Origin: Bradyrhizobium pachyrhizi
Lineage (GTDB): Bacteria; Pseudomonadota; Alphaproteobacteria; Rhizobiales; Xanthobacteraceae
Direction of reading: 5' to 3'
NCBI RefSeq assembly: GCF_001189245.1
Contig: NZ_LFIQ01000105.1
Location: 117,683 to 181,682 of the forward strand
DNA: 64,000 nt
Positions 17,146-26,216 of the stretch are shown piece by piece (positions within the stretch are counted from its first letter, which is position 1; the number at the start of each line of letters is the position of its first letter). The notes under the pieces are model-generated. The model worked only from the letters and a program-made list of their open reading frames with translations. It was not told the origin of the DNA and did no database searches. The position numbers and the translations under genes were made by a program.

Positions 17146-17352
17146 TCAGCAGGAGGTCTCCGCAACGGCCGGGCACTTTACCTGCTCCGCCCTGGAGATC
17201 CAGCGATCGCAATAGAGCGCGTAACAGTCATGACCGCAGAACGACAGCCCGGTGCTGAATTCCTTGAGATAGTGGGCGCCGATTGGCTCACAGCAAAGCA
17301 TACAGAGGATTCTCGGGCGCAGCGCCATGCCGTTCACCAGAATGAACCTCAT
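17146..17352 (-). CDS. Small Cys-rich protein, 68 aa
   Basis: This short protein begins MRFILVNGMALRPR and carries CMLCCEPIG, then FCGHDCYALYC, which gives seven cysteines with a terminal one. The CxxCC and CxxxC spacing suggests a small zinc-ribbon-like fold. I recall similar short proteins in Bradyrhizobium genomes, but no function is known to me. The ATG at 17352 is chosen because the recognisable sequence starts there; its ribosome site is weak. It lies between the alcohol dehydrogenase and the prmA promoter on the same strand. Confidence 0.5.
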   Translation of the reverse strand: MRFILVNGMALRPRILCMLCCEPIGAHYLKEFSTGLSFCGHDCYALYCDRWISRAEQVKCPAVAETSC

Positions 17353-17881
17353 ATAGCGCCGCTCAATGCGAAGAAATGATGTCACTCTCGCCCCCAATTC
17401 AGCCGACCCGGAACGACGAAGCGTCTTGCAGGCGGCTCCCAGCACTTCCTTTAAACGGTCAACTCATGCTTCGCGGCTCCCTGCCGCATAGTTCGTGCAA
17501 CGGCCGTGCCAGACCGTCCGGAACCTCCGACAACAGCTTCTTGAACGCCGTGATCACCGGCGATCCCTGATGACCGCGCCCCGTCAACTTGAGAGCGTCC
17601 ACGACGCAAATTGCGACAAAGATGCAAATTGAGACTCGCGGCGAACTGCAGGTGGCGTTCTTCACCTCAGGGTTTGCGATGCAGCATGAAAAGTCGGTTT
17701 GGATGCCTAGAGCCGATTTTGGTCGATTGGCTGCTTTCGGCCAGACTAAAAAAGGTGCTTCCGATGAGCTTTCAAAGCCACCTCCAGCGCGCCCAAACGA
17801 ACGAGAATTTGTTTGCCGTGTCAGGAGACGGGCCGGTGAAATCCACCACGAGCAAATGCTCGCGGTGGACGAGGCTCGGGT
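17353..17881. other. Intergenic stretch after alcohol dehydrogenase
   Basis: I saw no convincing gene in these 529 bases. A weak 68-codon minus-strand frame at 17459-17665 is open but lacks a ribosome site or recognisable content. A direct repeat, GCAAATTG twice 18 bases apart, lies at 17606-17631. Confidence 0.45.
17606..17631. repeat. Direct repeat GCAAATTG, 18-base period
   Basis: Two exact 8-base copies are separated by 10 bases, about two helical turns centre to centre, as in tandem protein-binding sites. It is not next to a known start, so its role is unclear. Confidence 0.3.
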
Positions 17882-18934
17882 TCACGGAGTTAAAACTGCG
17901 CGTCCATGAATCTTGCCGGCATTGAGATCGTGCAAGGCCTTGTTTGCATCGGCGAGACGATACTCGGCGGTTGCCAGTTCAACCAGACCGCGGTCTGCGA
18001 GCGCCATTAACTCCGTCAGCTCGGCCCATGTGCCGACGAGATTGCCGATGATGTTCTTCTCGGTGATCACCATGTCGACAGTCGGGATGCGGATGTCCTC
18101 GCCGTAACCAACAACGTAGTAACTTCCCATCGAACGGGTCATCGCCAGCCCCTTCGATGTCGTGCCCTTCTCACCGACGAAATCGATTACCGCCTCCGCG
18201 CCGTTTCCGGCAGTCAGAGCCAGAACGGCAGCCACTTCGTCGCCGTCGGCTTTCACCAGATGGTCGGCACCTGACTTTTCGGCCAGCTTCAGCGACGCTT
18301 CGGACTTGTCGACGACGATAATATCGGCGGCGCACATTGCTTTGAGGCACTGGATTGCGATGTGACCCAATCCACCTGCACCGATAACGACGCAAGATTC
18401 GCCGGGCAAAAGGTGACGCGTAGCCTTCTTGACGGCGCGATAGGCCGTGAGCCCCGCATCCGCGTAAGGCGCCACCTCCTTGGGGGCAAGCGTCCGCGGC
18501 AGCGGCACGATATTCCGTTCCGAGGTGCAGAGGAATTCTGCATAGCCGCCGTTGCAATCCAGACCCGGAAATGTGCCGGGGCCATGCATGTCGAAGCCGC
18601 GACGACAGGCGAGACACGTCCCTCCGGTGATCTTCGGATGAACGATGACGGGGTCTCCCTTTTTTAGTCCCTCGACTTCTTTGCCGACCTCCTCGACCCA
18701 ACCTGCATTTTCGTGTCCCATGATGATGGGGAGGAGTTTGTCGCCGGACGGATCCATGTGCGGCTTCCAGACTCCTTCGATGATATGGATATCGGTCCTG
18801 CATACGCCCGCGCCGCCGATTCGGACGATAACGTCAGTCGATTTCGTCAGCTTGGGATCAGGTACGTTTTCTTCGATGACCCAGCGGTCGTTGGACAGCT
18901 TCTCGTCATACGCTCTCAATACTTGGGCTTTCAT
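17882..18934 (-). CDS. adh: Zinc-dependent alcohol dehydrogenase (propanol-type)
   Basis: This medium-chain NAD-dependent alcohol dehydrogenase has 350 residues. Catalytic zinc ligands C45 (GVCRTDIH), H74-E75 (GHE) and probably D159 (YADAGLTAY) are present, as is the Rossmann motif GAGGLG. In the structural-zinc lobe C107 and C110 remain (TCLAC), but the later position that is usually Cys is Gly118 (DMHG), so that zinc may be lost or rearranged with C127. Such a gene accompanies propane monooxygenases and oxidises the alcohol made by the enzyme. It has its own sigma-54-like promoter 55 bases upstream, so it should be co-induced with prmABCD. Confidence 0.95.
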   Translation of the reverse strand: MKAQVLRAYDEKLSNDRWVIEENVPDPKLTKSTDVIVRIGGAGVCRTDIHIIEGVWKPHMDPSGDKLLPIIMGHENAGWVEEVGKEVEGLKKGDPVIVHPKITGGTCLACRRGFDMHGPGTFPGLDCNGGYAEFLCTSERNIVPLPRTLAPKEVAPYADAGLTAYRAVKKATRHLLPGESCVVIGAGGLGHIAIQCLKAMCAADIIVVDKSEASLKLAEKSGADHLVKADGDEVAAVLALTAGNGAEAVIDFVGEKGTTSKGLAMTRSMGSYYVVGYGEDIRIPTVDMVITEKNIIGNLVGTWAELTELMALADRGLVELATAEYRLADANKALHDLNAGKIHGRAVLTP

Positions 18935-18988
18935 GTTCTCCTCCGTCTGCCCAGCGAACCTTGCGCTCGCCGTCGCGGAGGCGCCTCA

Positions 18989-19003
18989 GCATTTTTCGTG
19001 CCA
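18989..19003 (-). promoter_or_regulatory. Sigma-54-type promoter of alcohol dehydrogenase
   Basis: Leftward, TGGCACGAAAAATGC matches TGGCACG-N4-TTGC except for one base in the -12 element and keeps GG-N10-GC. It lies 55 bases before the ATG at 18934, giving a leader of about 40 bases. Confidence 0.65.
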
Positions 19004-19167
19004 GCACAATTGCTATTGCAGCGCGACGCAGGATGCGGGGAGCCCGTCGGGAAACTTGCCCCGATCAAGACGGTGCCCGGCCCAACCAAATTATCGAAAA
19101 CAACCCCATGCAAAGCAGCTTCGCCCTTGCAAGGAGCCCAGCGCAGAGGCGGTCAGGATTGTACCGG

Positions 19168-19848
19168 CTACCCGGGAAGTCGACAGATATCCGGGTGCAG
19201 CAGCGGCGCCTCCTTGATCCAGATTTTCGCGCCCTGCGGGCCCACGGTCGCTTTCAGGTCGACGCCGCTGGGTAGCCGACCCCAGCCCTGCGGCTGCAGC
19301 GTCTCGCCCCCGATCGTTAGTCCCCCCGATAGAACAAAGAACTCGAGCCCGCGCGCGTTCGCAAGGCTGATGACTTCACCCGGCCGCCAGTCTTCAAGGC
19401 GGACCTCTTCGTGGCCGTCGTCAAACAGCACGCTGACGCTGCTTGCACCGGGGCGCGGCGCAACGTGTTGGCCCTCACCTGGCTGACGCACGACCTGGGT
19501 CCGGTCCTCGACCCGGAACTGCCAGAGCCGCACGAAGATGGTGCAGCCGTCCTTCGAGGCAGGAACATGTGACGTCCCCGGAGGGTTGCGGAAGTAGCTG
19601 CCCGCGGGATAGTCACCATGCTCATCCTGAAAGGTACCTTCAAGGACGACAATCTCTTCTCCACCGCCATGCGTATGACGCGGGAAGGCGCTGCCGGGAG
19701 CATAACGCACGATCGACGTCGCGCGCGCGACTTCGCCGCCAATGCGGAACAGCATGCGCCGATCCACGCCGGCCGACGGACTGGCCACCCAGTCCAGCTT
19801 CGAGGCGTGAACGATAACGGGCTTCGACAGATCATCGTTGATGCGCAT
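19168..19848 (-). CDS. ChrR-like double-cupin protein
   Basis: This 226-residue cytoplasmic protein has two cupin folds. The first has the metal-site sequence PRHTHGGGEEIVVLEG with a later His in PPGTSHVP; the second is degenerate. ChrR-type cupins can be anti-sigma factor domains or stand-alone dioxygenase-like proteins, and no sigma factor gene is adjacent here. The ATG at 19848 follows GAGGGAGAG. It is 90 bases after the TPR gene on the same strand. Its function is unassigned. Confidence 0.85.
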   Translation of the reverse strand: MRINDDLSKPVIVHASKLDWVASPSAGVDRRMLFRIGGEVARATSIVRYAPGSAFPRHTHGGGEEIVVLEGTFQDEHGDYPAGSYFRNPPGTSHVPASKDGCTIFVRLWQFRVEDRTQVVRQPGEGQHVAPRPGASSVSVLFDDGHEEVRLEDWRPGEVISLANARGLEFFVLSGGLTIGGETLQPQGWGRLPSGVDLKATVGPQGAKIWIKEAPLLHPDICRLPG

Positions 19849-19938
19849 CGTTACTCTCCCTCAGGCGGCGCCATCCGAAACCCACCGCTTCGCCATTTCG
19901 GATCTCTTGACCAGTGCAGGTCCCAAACCAGGACACGT

Positions 19939-21249
19939 TCAGATCCCCGCGAGCGGAACGCCACTCGCCGCATTCTGCGGTCGTCGTGACGCGATCAGCC
20001 GCCGCGCCTCGTCGGCTCGACCGCTGCGCAGCAAGGCGCAGGTCACGGAATATTCCAGCAGGTCGCGCTGGGCGCGGCTGCCTCCAACCCTTTCATGGGT
20101 TGCCAGGACGGGCCTTAGCTCATCGACGACCCGTGTCCAGTCGCCCCTGGCCAAACCATCGAAGCCGCGCGCGATGGGCACCACCATATCCGCGGCGGGT
20201 CCCTTCGGGTTCTCGATGATCCTCGCCAAGGCCTCCGCATCGCCAGCCATTGCAAAGGCAAGCGCGCTGTGCATGTCGGCAAAGATGATCCCCGAATTGG
20301 GAAACCACTTCGCCGCATACTGGCTGATCTCGCTCCAGAGTTTCGGATATCGCGGCTCGCCCGCCATCTCGGCGCGCGCAAGGAACGAGGCGCAATCCGT
20401 GAGGACATTGATTTGCGGCCCCCACGAGCCACCCGGATGCAGCGCCTCACGATAGATCCTCCAGGCTTGATCCCGCCTGCCGGTCTCCAGCGACCACAGG
20501 GCAAGATGCCAACTGATATGGCAATGCAGTTGCCCCTCGCGTGGGTAGGCGGCGTTCCATTGCTCGAGATAAACCAGCCCCTCCTCGCGCTGTCCCTTCT
20601 CATAGAACAGATGGGCCTTGATATGCGCAGCGTGAGCGTTGCGGGGACAACCACGAAGTGCGGTCTCGATATTCCTGAAACCACTGTCGAACCTGTGCAG
20701 CTCAATTTCAGCAAACGCGAGCACGGTTCGAAACCACCAGTCATCGCCATAATGGGTTGCAAGCGGCTCCAGCATCGCCAGTTGCTCAACCTCGCGGCCG
20801 GACTTGCCCGAGAAGCCGATCAAGCCGAAGACACCGGTGGCCGGTGCCAGCACCATGGCATCGCGCGGCCAGTGCTTCATATGTTCGGCGATCGCCGAAA
20901 CCGCCGCAGCGCCTTGACCACTCAGGATCTTGGCAAAGATCGCAATATGACCTTGCTCGCGCGAAGTCGTAGCCGGCGCTAGCGCGATCGCGCGTTCGAG
21001 CGGCGCTTTGACTTCGTTGCCGCGACCGAGCAGTTGCAGGGTTCGCGCAAGCGCGATGTGCGCCAGAGCGAAACCTTCGTCGGCGACGATCGCGTCGCGG
21101 AATGCCTGGTCAATTCCCGATCCGGCCGAGAGCAGCTTGTCGACGCCGGCGACATATGCGTCGCGGGCGGCGGCAGAGCTTGTGCTCAAGGGGTTACCGT
21201 ACCGGTCTTCAAGAACGCGCACCCGATTTCCCATCGAACTCTCGGTCAT
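19939..21249 (-). CDS. Tetratricopeptide-repeat protein
   Basis: This 436-residue soluble protein is made of TPR-like helical pairs, seen in AFRDAIVADEGFALAHIALAR, LERAIALAPATTS and similar blocks to the C-terminus (LRSGRADEARRLIASRR). It resembles the rhizobial family annotated as TPR-containing proteins of unknown role. No signal peptide or catalytic domain is seen. The ATG at 21249 overlaps the upstream stop by four bases (ATGA) behind GGAGGGAG, so it is translationally coupled to the GrdB-like gene. Confidence 0.88.
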   Translation of the reverse strand: MTESSMGNRVRVLEDRYGNPLSTSSAAARDAYVAGVDKLLSAGSGIDQAFRDAIVADEGFALAHIALARTLQLLGRGNEVKAPLERAIALAPATTSREQGHIAIFAKILSGQGAAAVSAIAEHMKHWPRDAMVLAPATGVFGLIGFSGKSGREVEQLAMLEPLATHYGDDWWFRTVLAFAEIELHRFDSGFRNIETALRGCPRNAHAAHIKAHLFYEKGQREEGLVYLEQWNAAYPREGQLHCHISWHLALWSLETGRRDQAWRIYREALHPGGSWGPQINVLTDCASFLARAEMAGEPRYPKLWSEISQYAAKWFPNSGIIFADMHSALAFAMAGDAEALARIIENPKGPAADMVVPIARGFDGLARGDWTRVVDELRPVLATHERVGGSRAQRDLLEYSVTCALLRSGRADEARRLIASRRPQNAASGVPLAGI

Positions 21250-22121
21250 TTTGATGACACTCCCTCCATGGAAACCTGCTTGGCCTTGGCTTGCCGCCGG
21301 CGGCGCTCATCACCCAGCTTGAGCAGCCGCTCTCGATCCGCTGGATTTACTCTTCCATACCGGGGCCGCCAAAGGGAACCCTCCTCCTTCCACGCAAATG
21401 GCGCTTTCACAGTCGTTCGCGGCGCCGTCGCCGTGTCGAAAAGGCCGAGCGCCTGGCGCATGATTTCGCGCTGCATGTCCGGTCGCCAGGGATGCCCGCA
21501 AGGATTGCCCAGCGGGAAATCCGTGAAATAGAACCGTGGCACGCCGCAGTGCTCCACGACATCCTGCGCCGAGCCGACAATGACCGTCGGAATGCCGTTC
21601 GCTTCCAGATGCCGGGCCACCAAGCTTACGGTCTGATGACACACGGGGCAAAGGGGGCAAAGGATCGCAGCATCCGCCCCGTCTTTTCGAACCCGTGCCA
21701 GGATTTCAGGTGCATCCTCCGCGTTCGTTTTCCGTTGGCTGTATTCTGTCGGCACGCCGTGAAAGTGCCGGGTCAGTCCGACGAGGGCGCCTTCGCCGAC
21801 CAATCCGAAAGCGGCTTCTACCGGCAAGAAGCTGCCCGGATCATTGGTGTGGGTCGACTCCTTGTCCCACGCAACATTGTCGGTAAACAGCTTCCCGGGC
21901 GGCGGCGAAACCACACCCGACCATACCCGTTTGACGCCGTCAAAATCCGGCGGACTGGCCGTCGTAATCAGTGCGATACGCAGGTCCGATGATGGTTTGG
22001 CAGGTTTGGTGAAAGGGACATCATCAAAGGTCGCCCAGACATAGTCGTTGTCGTAACCCAGGGCACGGTAATATTGGCGCGTTCGCTCCATATATTGAAC
22101 TGGGGTTTCCGCTACGCTCAT
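21246..22121 (-). CDS. Glycine/betaine/proline reductase B-like protein (CxxCxxC)
   Basis: This 291-residue protein resembles the selenoprotein-B (GrdB/PrdB) reductase family. It carries AAILCPLCPVCHQTV, where clostridial enzymes place a redox centre; here all positions are Cys and no selenocysteine is used. In aerobic proteobacteria such proteins are common but uncharacterised, so a thiol-dependent reductase or lyase is only inferred. It is coupled to the TPR gene by ATGA overlap and preceded by a broken MFS transporter gene, suggesting an uptake and catabolism unit. Confidence 0.78.
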   Translation of the reverse strand: MSVAETPVQYMERTRQYYRALGYDNDYVWATFDDVPFTKPAKPSSDLRIALITTASPPDFDGVKRVWSGVVSPPPGKLFTDNVAWDKESTHTNDPGSFLPVEAAFGLVGEGALVGLTRHFHGVPTEYSQRKTNAEDAPEILARVRKDGADAAILCPLCPVCHQTVSLVARHLEANGIPTVIVGSAQDVVEHCGVPRFYFTDFPLGNPCGHPWRPDMQREIMRQALGLFDTATAPRTTVKAPFAWKEEGSLWRPRYGRVNPADRERLLKLGDERRRRQAKAKQVSMEGVSSK

Positions 22122-22140
22122 GTGGATTCTCCTCGAGACG

Positions 22141-23429
22141 CTAGCTTGGTCGTGCGGCGGGCCGGTATGAAAAGCCGATGAGTGCCAGCAACGCGGCGAC
22201 GAGTGGTGCGAACGACAGCATCAGGACGGTCGACCAGCCGAAGGACGACAGCAGCCCGCCCGAAAGGAAGGAGCCGACCGTCATCGTTCCGAAGACCACG
22301 AAATCATTGAGCGACTGAACGCGCGCCTTTTCCCCGGGACGATGGCACTCCAGGATCATCGCGGAGGCGCCGATGAAGCCGAAGTTCCAGCCGATCCCGA
22401 GCAGGCTCAGCGACGCCCAGAAATGCAAGACATCGATCCCGAGCAGGCCCACCGACGAAGAGGCCGCAATCAATACCAGCCCGACCGCGACGATCGCGGA
22501 TGCGCCGAAGCGCGTGATCAGGAGGCCGGTCCAAAAACTCGGGGCGTACATCGCGATGACGTGCCACTGCAAACCGAGATTGGCCGATTCCTGAGGCAGC
22601 CCGCAGAGCTTCATCGCCAGCGGGGCTGCGGTCATGAGGAAATTCATGAGCAGGTAGGAGACGACCCCGCAGATCACGGCCAGGATAAAGCGCGGCTGCC
22701 GGGCAATGACAGCGAGTGGCCTTCCGGCGTGGAGATGCGTTGCAGTCAGCGGAGGAAGCTCAACGCCCGCCAGAATGACCGCGGAGAGCGCGGCAACCAC
22801 CGCCTGGCCGACAAACGTCGCGGCAAAGAGGTACGGCGCCCACAGATTCATGGTATGCGTCACGAGCTGTGGACCGATCACACCGGCGAACACACCGCCA
22901 GCCATCACGGCCGAGAGCGCGCGCGGACGCCGTTCAGGTGCTGCGCAATCGGCCGCCGCAAAGCGGAACGAGAGCACCACGGCCGCGTAGACGCCGCCAA
23001 GAAGGTCCCGGCGCAGAATAGCGGGAACGACGCGTTGAGTACTGCCAGGAGCGCAATCAAGCCCGCGAGGACGCCGCTGCCTGCACCGAGCAGGAATGTC
23101 GCGCGCCGGCCACAGCGCTGCGCGACAGCGCCCGCCGGCAGCGTGCACATAGCCATGCCGACGACAAAAACCGAGACCGGCAGCGTCGCAAGTGCCTTGG
23201 TGGGCGCCAGCATGTCGCCGACCACGGCCCCGGTTGCGTAGACGACCGTGGAATTGGCGCCTGCGAGGGCCTGGGCGACAGCCAGCCTTGCGACATTGCT
23301 GCGCTTTCGGCGAATGGCGGTCGGCGCCTCATGGCTGGGAACGGGAAAATTGAAGTTCACGCTGCGGCTTGCTCCGCCGTTAGATGTCCGTCGACGGGAC
23401 GTCGCCGATCGGACCGGTGGCCGGTCCAC
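22141..23429 (-). pseudogene. MFS transporter interrupted by a frameshift
   Basis: The N-terminal half (from a GTG at 23429 or, more likely, 23360) and the C-terminal half together give one 12-helix major facilitator protein, but they lie in different frames. The join is near 22998: the protein runs FPLFCAGTFL in one frame and continues GGVYAAVVLSF in the next. Restoring one G to the GG of TTCTTGGCGG repairs the frame. MFS motifs such as the loop QRCGRRATFLLG are intact on both sides. The gene is therefore either recently inactivated or carries a sequencing error. An AraC regulator is divergent from it. Confidence 0.75.
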
Positions 23430-23498
23430 GGGCCGTGGATCACCGCGTCGGAGTTAAGGAGAAATCGCTGGACTTTTCCTTCTACAGATTGCCAATTT

Positions 23499-24374
23499 AT
23501 GTCGATGAAACGTCACATTTCGCCAGGGAATGCTGGCTGGAAGACGGTCGATGCCCCGCACGGTCTCGGATCACCGAAGCCTTTGATCGTTCGGGTGCAG
23601 TCTCTTCCCGCGAGGAGCTACTTCGCCGAACACAGTCACAGCTGGAATCAGCTGGTCTACGCGATCTCAGGCGCGCTCACCGTGAAGGCGGATGGACGGC
23701 GCGTCGTCATTTCTCCGGAACAGGCCGTCTGGCTGCCCGCCGGTACGAAGCATTCGGTCGGCTCCCTGATGGGAGCGGAATTCCGGAGCCTCTGGGTCGC
23801 CAATGCTGCCAGCCAAGGCATGACTTCGGGCACGACCGTCATCCATGTGTCCCCGCTCCTGCGGACGCTCATCGTGGAAGCCGCGTCGCTGAAAGGCGAG
23901 GATCGTCGCTACGCCGCTCGCGTTATCGCGCTCATCCTCGATCAGTTGCGGCGGGCGACGCCGATCTCGGCAGCGTTACCTTGGCCCACCCACCCGGGCC
24001 TGCTGGCCCTCTGTGAAACCCTCTACGCCGATCCAGCGAATCCTCGCCGCGCCGAGAGATGGGGGCGTGAGATCGGCATGTCGCCGCGAACCTTGACGCG
24101 GCACTTCGAGCGCGAAGTCGGCATGAGCTTGCGTGCATGGCGTCAGCGTCTCCGCCTGCTCAAGGCTATCGAATTGTTGGGCAGCGAACTGCCGATCACG
24201 GAGATCGCGTTGCGTCTGGGTTACTCATCGGCCTCCGCATTCATATTCATGTTTCGCTCTGAAATGCGCGTTAGTCCCCTGCAACATCGACGCAGTCTGG
24301 GCCAAGCTGCCAGCAGAGGGACTCCATCAAGGCGTCGATCCGGATCTCAGGATTCGCCCCGCCGAGCGCGCTGA
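23499..24374 (+). CDS. AraC-family transcriptional regulator with cupin sensor
   Basis: This 291-residue regulator has an N-terminal cupin-type ligand domain (FAEHSHSWNQLVYAISGALTV) and a C-terminal double HTH (MSPRTLTRHFEREVGMSLRAWR, then ITEIALRLGYSSASAFIFMF) typical of AraC proteins. The start at 23499 is chosen because the conserved sequence begins there; the open frame upstream is Arg-rich noise. It is divergent from the MFS transporter and is its likely local regulator. Past the usual end at SPLQHRRSL it has about 25 extra residues rich in Ser and Arg, which may reflect relaxed selection. Confidence 0.9.
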   Translation: MSMKRHISPGNAGWKTVDAPHGLGSPKPLIVRVQSLPARSYFAEHSHSWNQLVYAISGALTVKADGRRVVISPEQAVWLPAGTKHSVGSLMGAEFRSLWVANAASQGMTSGTTVIHVSPLLRTLIVEAASLKGEDRRYAARVIALILDQLRRATPISAALPWPTHPGLLALCETLYADPANPRRAERWGREIGMSPRTLTRHFEREVGMSLRAWRQRLRLLKAIELLGSELPITEIALRLGYSSASAFIFMFRSEMRVSPLQHRRSLGQAASRGTPSRRRSGSQDSPRRAR

Positions 24375-24508
24375 CCCTTCAGCCGTAGGGACTCGTTGGA
24401 AACCGCAGTTCAGTTCGGAACAGGCGAAATACGGTCGTCCGGACCCGGGGGAGGCTCGCTTGTGCGCGACTCTCAATGACGAGGTAGGCGCGAGCCGTCC
24501 CTGCCCCG

Positions 24509-26203
24509 TCATCCAGCGAAAACGACGACCATGATCGATCCCCAGGTTGTCAGCAGAATATTGGAGATCGGATAGGCGGGCGTGTAGCCAAGCACCACCA
24601 CGGAGCTGCCCGAGCGCTCCTGAATGGCCGCCATCGCGGCCGTGACCGTCTGTGCGCCAGTCAGTGCACCGAGCAGGAGGATCGGGTTCATGCGCAACAC
24701 GAAATGGCCGAAGCAGAAGCCGACGATCTGCGGCAACAGGGTCACAAACATGCCACCCAGCAGCAGGCCGACGCCCGACTCCCGTATGGCGGAGAGGAAG
24801 ACCGGACCGGCATGGATCCCGGTCAGGCCGACGAAGGCAGCCAGTCCAAGCGATGTCATCAGGCTGATGGCGCCATCGGGGATCCGGCCGAAATACGGCA
24901 GACGCGTACGGAGATAGCCGACAAGAAGTCCAGCGAGCAGCGTACCGACGCTGGTGCTCAGCGAGATCGTGACGCCACCAATCGAAAAGCTCAGGAGCAC
25001 GCCAACGAGGCCGCCGAAGAAGATCGCGAGCCCCAGCACCACGAAATCGATGCTGGTGCTCGGCGCAACGATGACGCCGATGCTCTTGGCGGCATTCTGC
25101 ACCACCGATTCAGGACCGACGATGCGAAGCATATCGCCGCGCTGCAGGACAACGCCGGCCGCGATGGGGAGGGCTTCATCGCCGCGGCTCAACGAACGCA
25201 AGTAGAGGCCGCGTGCCCAGCTCTGTTCCGACGCCTGCTGCAGACTGCTGCCTGCAAGCTCCGGGTTGATCAGGAACACGTCCGCCGAGATCACGGGGAT
25301 GTCGAGCAACTCGCTGTCCTCCACCTCCTCGCCGCGCGGTTCGATCAGTTCGACGATGGTCTGGCGCGGCGCCGACAGCGCGATGATATCGCCGGCCGCG
25401 AGCACCGTTGCAGGCTCCGCCTCCAGGATGCGCTCGCCGCGACGAATGCGGTGGATGAACACGCGCTGCCCGGGGACGTGAGCTTCGGCGGCCGCAACCG
25501 ACAATCCGGCGATCGCCGCGTGAGCTTCCAGCCGGTAGGCACGCATTTCGAATTTGCGCCAGGCCGATGCCAGCCCGGGCTTGGCGCGCGTGATGCCCAG
25601 GGCCTGCTCCAGCTTGAGCGCCTCCGCCTTCAGATCGATTTTCAGCAGCGCCGGAACGACAATGGTGCAAAACGTGATCACGCCGGCATAGCCGAAGATG
25701 TAGCAGACCGCATCCGCGACCGCGATGTGCGAAACAAACAACGCGCGCTGTGCCTCGGACACAGGCAGGGAATTGACCGCGTCGGTCGCCGTACCCATTG
25801 CAGCGCTCTGGCTGAGCGCGCCCGACAGGAGCCCGGCGGCAAAGCCGGGGTCGAGCCGCAGCACGCGTGCCACGACGATCGCCGCCGCAAGACCGGTGAA
25901 GCTCACGACAACGGCCATCAGCATCGGCTTCAGCCCGTCGCGCTTCATCGCCAGCACGAATTGCGGGCCGACCGAATAGCCGACCCCGAACAGGAACAGC
26001 AGGAACAGGAACGATTTGGTCATGCTTGAGACGGGCACATGCGCGAAATCGCCGACCGCGAGTCCTGCGAACAGCGCGCCCGTCACCGGGCCAAGGCTGA
26101 AAGCGCCGATCCTGAAGCTCCCGATCCAGTAGCCCGCCGCGATCACCAGGAACAGCGCGAGCTCCGGATAACGAACGAGAAATTGCGCAAGCCAGGTCAA
26201 CAT
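24509..26203 (-). CDS. aspT: AspT-family aspartate:alanine antiporter, second copy
   Basis: This 564-residue transporter of the AspT/YidE/YbjL type has two five-helix membrane halves separated by two cytoplasmic RCK_C-like domains (around IRRGERILEAEPATVLAAGD and SRGDEALPIAAGVVLQRGD). AspT exchanges aspartate for alanine. Coupled to decarboxylation, this exchange creates a proton motive force and raises internal pH. It is 13 bases after a close paralogue and divergent from aspD, which strongly supports this substrate pair. Confidence 0.9.
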   Translation of the reverse strand: MLTWLAQFLVRYPELALFLVIAAGYWIGSFRIGAFSLGPVTGALFAGLAVGDFAHVPVSSMTKSFLFLLFLFGVGYSVGPQFVLAMKRDGLKPMLMAVVVSFTGLAAAIVVARVLRLDPGFAAGLLSGALSQSAAMGTATDAVNSLPVSEAQRALFVSHIAVADAVCYIFGYAGVITFCTIVVPALLKIDLKAEALKLEQALGITRAKPGLASAWRKFEMRAYRLEAHAAIAGLSVAAAEAHVPGQRVFIHRIRRGERILEAEPATVLAAGDIIALSAPRQTIVELIEPRGEEVEDSELLDIPVISADVFLINPELAGSSLQQASEQSWARGLYLRSLSRGDEALPIAAGVVLQRGDMLRIVGPESVVQNAAKSIGVIVAPSTSIDFVVLGLAIFFGGLVGVLLSFSIGGVTISLSTSVGTLLAGLLVGYLRTRLPYFGRIPDGAISLMTSLGLAAFVGLTGIHAGPVFLSAIRESGVGLLLGGMFVTLLPQIVGFCFGHFVLRMNPILLLGALTGAQTVTAAMAAIQERSGSSVVVLGYTPAYPISNILLTTWGSIMVVVFAG

Positions 26204-26216
26204 TGTCGGGCCGCGG

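Noticed and set aside
17459..17665. 68-codon minus-strand frame between adh and the small Cys-rich gene
   Set aside because: No ribosome site, and no domain or compositional sign of coding.
19109..19124. A further sigma-54 element upstream of adh (GCAAGGAGCCCAGC on +)
   Set aside because: The GG and GC pairs are seven bases apart rather than ten.
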